Below are positions 6,058-9,153 of a stretch of DNA of 9,153 nt, in pieces. The position numbers were made by a program, and so were the translations under genes. The notes under the pieces are model-generated. The model was not told the origin of the DNA. It was given only the letters and a program-made list of their open reading frames with translations, and ran no database searches. Source of the DNA: Lachnospiraceae bacterium (GTDB taxonomy: Bacteria > Bacillota > Clostridia > Lachnospirales > Lachnospiraceae); assembly GCA_020860745.1 (NCBI GenBank), contig JAJBTR010000153.1, forward strand, positions 4,184-13,336. The letters run 5' to 3'. The first letter of the stretch is position 1; every line of letters starts with the position of its first letter.

Positions 6058-6130
6058 AAATCTTTACATTAAAGATTTGACAGAAAAGTCAAAAAAATAA
6101 TATACAGTGTGGAATGCGGTTCTGTATAAT
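6058..6130 (+). promoter_or_regulatory. Promoter region of the hydantoinase-like gene with overlapping dyads
   Basis: TTGACA (6077-6082) and TATACA (6101-6106), 18 bases apart, form a good sigma-70-type promoter. A second -10-like TATAAT (6125-6130) stands closer to the gene but has no matching -35. Two dyads overlap the -35: AAATCTTTA-CAT-TAAAGATTT (6058-6078, perfect 9-bp arms) and TTTGAC-AGAAAA-GTCAAA (6076-6093, perfect 6-bp arms). A repressor bound there would block polymerase, so this gene is probably regulated separately from its neighbours. Confidence 0.55.
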
Positions 6131-6171
6131 GATATCAATATTTATTGACAGAGATTGAATGGAGAAAAACC

Positions 6172-8259
6172 ATGATCGGAATCGGTATAGATACAGGAGG
6201 CACCTGTACAGACGCAGTTGTTTACGATTTGGAAAAAGAGGAAATACTGGCGTCTACGAAATCATCGACGACCCATGAAAAACTGGAGAAGGGAATCGGG
6301 GAATCCCTGGGGAAACTGCCGCGTGAATTGGTGGAGCAGGTTTCTTACCTCGCTCTTTCCACTACATTGGCGACCAATGCCTGCGTGGAAAACCGGGGCG
6401 GACGAGTCTGCCTGGTTTTTATCGGTGTGAGCATAAAGACACTGCAGGAAAACTACGAGTCGTACGGCTTTGAGGGAACCGCGGATATGCGATTTCTGGA
6501 CGCGGATCCGTCAAAAGGGATGGAACCGGATTGGGAGGCATTTGAGGCGATGATTCCGGAGATCCTGGATGGATATGACAGCGTGGCGGTCTCGCAGTTT
6601 CTGCCGCGGGAGAATAACGGGGCATATGAAAAGGAAGCGCGGCGCAGGCTGAAGAAAAAAAGTGCGGAGCAGGCAAATAGCAGCGCGGTGCAGCTGGATA
6701 GAAAAACTGCACATATAGAAAGAAACAGGATTACGGTCGTCTGTGCGTATGAGATTTTCAAGGATGTTAATGTCATCAAGCGGGGAGCCGGCGCTTATCT
6801 GAATGCGCGGCTGATCCCCGTGATTGAGGAATTTTTTGCGGCGGTGCATCATGTGCTGGACGATATGGGGCTTTCATTTCCGCTTCTGATCATGCGCAGC
6901 GACGGGAGCCTGGTGTCGGAGGAGTATTCCAGAAACTATCCGGTGGAAACGCTGCTGTGCGGTCCGACCGCCAGCGTGAAAGGCGCGATGCACCTGGCGG
7001 GGGAGGAGCAGGCTGTACTGATCGACATGGGCGGTACAACCAGCGATATCGCTCTTGTGAAGGGTGGCGTGCCGAAGACCAACCCGGACGGTGTCAGTGT
7101 AGGAGGCTGGCAGACGTTTGTGCGTGGGATTGAGATTGATACCTTTGCCCTTGGCGGAGACAGTCATGTCACTTACCATAGCAGGACGCTGATGCTGGAG
7201 CCGGAGCGGGTGATGCCGATTTCAACATTGGCAGATCAGTATCCCGATGTCCTGGCAGCGGTGGAGGCCTGTGCGAATCGTTACAATGGCAGTGCCAGAC
7301 CGCTGTATGAGCATCTGTTATTGCAGAGATCGCTGTCGGGAAAGGAATCGCGTTATACGCCGCAGGAACGCGAGGTGTGTGAAGTCCTTACAACCGGGCC
7401 GAAAAGCATCGGTGAGACCGCGGAACTGCTCGGTATTGATGTCTACCAGCTTGACACGGAGCGGCTGGAGCGGGAAGGAATTTTGTTGCGCAGCGGATTT
7501 ACTCCTACGGATGCGATGGTATTAAAAGGGGACCGGACCGGGATGGCGCATCCTGAGGAAGCCGCCGAAGCGGCTCGCTGCGCCGCCGCGTTTATCGCCA
7601 AGTGCACCGGCAGAAAGGCGGAGCAGGCAGCAGAGGTAGCGGATGAGGTATACCGTCTCGTGCGGGAGAAACTTTTCTGCAATCTGGTCCGCATTCTGTG
7701 GAAGGATGGGCATGAGGGAAAGCGTAAGCTTATTGTTCCGGGTGAACTGGAAAGCTTTGCAAAAGATGCGTTTGCGGTGGAGTACGATGGAGAGCAGCAG
7801 GGATTTTACCGAAACACCTTTTCCTCACCCGCAGTTCTCCTTGGCGTCGGCGCGCCGGTTCACGTTTTCCTGGACGATGTGGCGCGGGCGCTGCACACGG
7901 CGGCGCATGTTCCGGCCCATGCCGGTGTCTCCAATGCGCTGGGGGCACTTCTTGGGGATGCCTGTGTCTATGAGACCGTGCATGTCCGCGTGGAGTATGA
8001 GATCAGCCAGTGGGATGAGGAAGGGGAAGTGTATACTGTATATGGCGACTGGAAGGAGGTATTCGATAATCTGGATGACGCTGCGCTCCGCGCGGCAGAG
8101 ATTGCCGAATTCCGCGCGGAGAGAAAAGTCCGGGAATGCGGTGCGGTGGAGATCACATCGTTGACGCACCAGGTGAAGAGAAAAAAATTGACTACTAATC
8201 TTTGCACGATTCTGCAGGGGGCGGATGTGACGGCCTGCGCGAGAGGGAAATTTTACTGA
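6172..8259 (+). CDS. Hydantoinase/oxoprolinase-family ATPase (HyuA-like)
   Basis: This is a 695-residue protein of the ASKHA (actin/Hsp70-like) ATPase fold, annotated in relatives as hydantoinase A/oxoprolinase; known members use ATP to open hydantoin or oxoproline rings or to carboxylate ketones. It contains phosphate-binding motif 1 (GIDTGGTCTDAVV, 5-17), the STTLATNA region (63-70), DMGGTTSDIALVKGG (285-299), TFALGGDS (324-331), a small helix-turn-helix-like insert (about 397-440) ending in TPTDAMVLKG (444-453), and a glycine-rich nucleotide motif GVGAPV (558-563). The length is typical for the HyuA-like subunit. The start is ATG 6172 with GGAG seven bases upstream; an upstream in-frame TTG (6145) lacks a good site. 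It has its own promoter, and no HyuB partner gene follows. The corrinoid context raises the possibility of a role in methyl metabolism or corrinoid reactivation, but that is inference. Confidence 0.85.
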   Translation: MIGIGIDTGGTCTDAVVYDLEKEEILASTKSSTTHEKLEKGIGESLGKLPRELVEQVSYLALSTTLATNACVENRGGRVCLVFIGVSIKTLQENYESYGFEGTADMRFLDADPSKGMEPDWEAFEAMIPEILDGYDSVAVSQFLPRENNGAYEKEARRRLKKKSAEQANSSAVQLDRKTAHIERNRITVVCAYEIFKDVNVIKRGAGAYLNARLIPVIEEFFAAVHHVLDDMGLSFPLLIMRSDGSLVSEEYSRNYPVETLLCGPTASVKGAMHLAGEEQAVLIDMGGTTSDIALVKGGVPKTNPDGVSVGGWQTFVRGIEIDTFALGGDSHVTYHSRTLMLEPERVMPISTLADQYPDVLAAVEACANRYNGSARPLYEHLLLQRSLSGKESRYTPQEREVCEVLTTGPKSIGETAELLGIDVYQLDTERLEREGILLRSGFTPTDAMVLKGDRTGMAHPEEAAEAARCAAAFIAKCTGRKAEQAAEVADEVYRLVREKLFCNLVRILWKDGHEGKRKLIVPGELESFAKDAFAVEYDGEQQGFYRNTFSSPAVLLGVGAPVHVFLDDVARALHTAAHVPAHAGVSNALGALLGDACVYETVHVRVEYEISQWDEEGEVYTVYGDWKEVFDNLDDAALRAAEIAEFRAERKVRECGAVEITSLTHQVKRKKLTTNLCTILQGADVTACARGKFY

Positions 8260-8477
8260 ATAATGCGGCAGTGCGAATTACTGGATATAAATGTTTAATG
8301 TTGTTTACAAACGCTGTCAATCAGAACGTGGGTTTCCATAAACAAGCTAATAATGTTATCAGAGCCTGTAATACAGATTGTTGCGCCGAGCAGATTCAGC
8401 AACGAGGACTTCCAGATTATACAACTCAAGGAGAAGAGTAAACTGCAAAACAAGGCGCAGAGAAGCAAATACTCCAT
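8260..8477. other. Gene-poor stretch between the hydantoinase-like gene and the sulfotransferase remnant
   Basis: No convincing gene, RNA or terminator was found. The minus strand is open at 8295-8477 in the frame that continues past the stop of the sulfotransferase remnant, with some coding-like composition (for example GSDNIISLFMETH), and the + strand has an open frame to 8441. Neither has a clear ribosome site or a family I recognise. It may be decayed coding sequence brought in by the event that truncated the neighbour. Confidence 0.4.
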
Positions 8478-9153
8478 TCAAATATGGAACCGGATTCCCT
8501 TGCACCGATGATGGGCTTGCCTTTGATGTGCACAAACTCTAAGATGGCGATAGCCATTGCGCTGCAGCCAATCGTGCCAAGGGATTTTGTATCCGCCAGT
8601 ATCAGTATTTGCCACCAGCAGCGTGCCATCTTCCATCTCGACAAAATCATGGTGATATCCGGAAGGTATATTAATTTCATTATAGATACGCCCGGTCAAA
8701 TCTATCTCATAAAAACCACTGACATAATATGGCTGCGTAACCTGACGTTCTGTGCCAATCAGATAGTGCCCGTTGTTCAATCTCTGCATCTGCCATTGCA
8801 TTGCGACTGTAATAATCCATCGGGTGTCTCCATTATTGTCTATTGCGGCAGGCCAATCCCGCAGGGCAGAACTGTAAAATAAAACTCTTTTTGGTCTGTA
8901 TTGAGGGTCTCGATTCAGGCTCAGCACATGAGGTTTTTCCCCATCAGGAATTTTTGTGAAAATCTGCAGTTCTTTTTTCCGACCGTTCATCTCCAGAATA
9001 ACGGAGGTCTCTGTGTCGTCATACAGGCCCAGAACAGGAACCCGTTGCATTTCATCACCCGGAAATGTTTTGCTGAATGTAGTGTCTTCATCTTTTCCGC
9101 AAACAGTAACAGTAATCGGCGCTTTCTGGGAATTATGAAACATAACCATCGCG
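8478..9153 (-). pseudogene. Aryl-sulfate sulfotransferase (ASST) fragment, C-terminally truncated, 5' end outside window
   Basis: The frame is open to the window edge, so the gene begins outside. Numbering from the M at 9149, residues about 1-70 match the N-terminal beta domain of aryl-sulfate sulfotransferases (VPVLGLYDDTETSVIL). The start of the propeller-like catalytic domain follows: QMQRLNNGHYLIGTE, YYVSGFYEIDLTGRI, and GYHHDFVEMEDGTLLVANTD with the conserved histidines (165-166). Just after NTDTGGYK (about base 8588) the similarity stops, and the frame ends 36 codons later in basic, unrelated residues. Family members run to roughly 480-600 residues and need further catalytic residues downstream, so this copy should be inactive. 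A neighbouring frame (8426-8590) encodes SAMAIAILEFVHIKGKPI, which does not resemble ASST, so a simple frameshift does not restore it. No signal peptide can be assessed. Confidence 0.7.

Noticed and set aside
8426..8680. Minus-strand frame of 84 codons as a continuation of the sulfotransferase by frameshift.
   Set aside because: Its residues (for example SAMAIAILEFV) do not resemble the ASST propeller, so joining the frames does not rebuild the protein.
1..9153. CRISPR arrays, tRNA or rRNA genes, and complete insertion sequences.
   Set aside because: No regularly spaced repeats, tRNA-like cloverleaf with the usual invariant bases, rRNA segments or transposase frames were seen.

Overview
The window looks like part of the chromosome of an anaerobic, gut-type Firmicute, most likely a Lachnospiraceae-like acetogen. 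The support is its moderate GC content, AGGAG-type ribosome binding sites, compact intrinsic terminators, and several corrinoid (vitamin B12)-dependent methyl-transfer proteins with their own regulators. The family-level placement is inference.

Layout. Positions 2-574 hold the 3' part of a corrinoid-carrying protein (MtaC/MtvC type). A well-conserved cobalamin riboswitch follows on the + strand (aptamer about 652-825, intrinsic terminator 834-866). No + strand gene lies directly behind it. Instead there is a heavily folded repeat-like segment (863-1039), then the 3' end of a convergent minus-strand gene (1044-2297) for an AraC-type regulator with a PocR-like sensory domain. Divergent from that regulator is an MtaA/UroD-fold methyltransferase (2593-3606) with its own terminator. 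Next come a LysR-type regulator (3844-4731) and a second, MtvB-like UroD-fold methyltransferase (4860-5846), also with a terminator. A second cluster of hairpins (5906-5988) and a promoter region lead to a hydantoinase/oxoprolinase-family ATPase (6172-8259). The window closes with a gene-poor stretch (8260-8477) and a minus-strand aryl-sulfate sulfotransferase remnant that loses its C-terminal part.

How the parts may work together. UroD-fold enzymes of this kind move methyl groups between a methylated substrate (or an acceptor) and the cobalt of a corrinoid protein. The PocR/AraC and LysR proteins are the likely substrate-responsive switches for the 2593 and 4860 genes. A 17-bp pattern, GTTACC-N5-GTTATT, lies upstream of both lysR and the 4860 gene and is a candidate shared operator. 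The substrates cannot be read from the sequence.

The most interesting point is the riboswitch. Any transcript that passes its terminator runs antisense through the pocR-like gene. This matches the geometry known from Listeria, where a B12 riboswitch (Rli39) controls an antisense RNA (aspocR) to pocR. Here it would link B12 status to expression of a regulator of B12-dependent methyltransferases.
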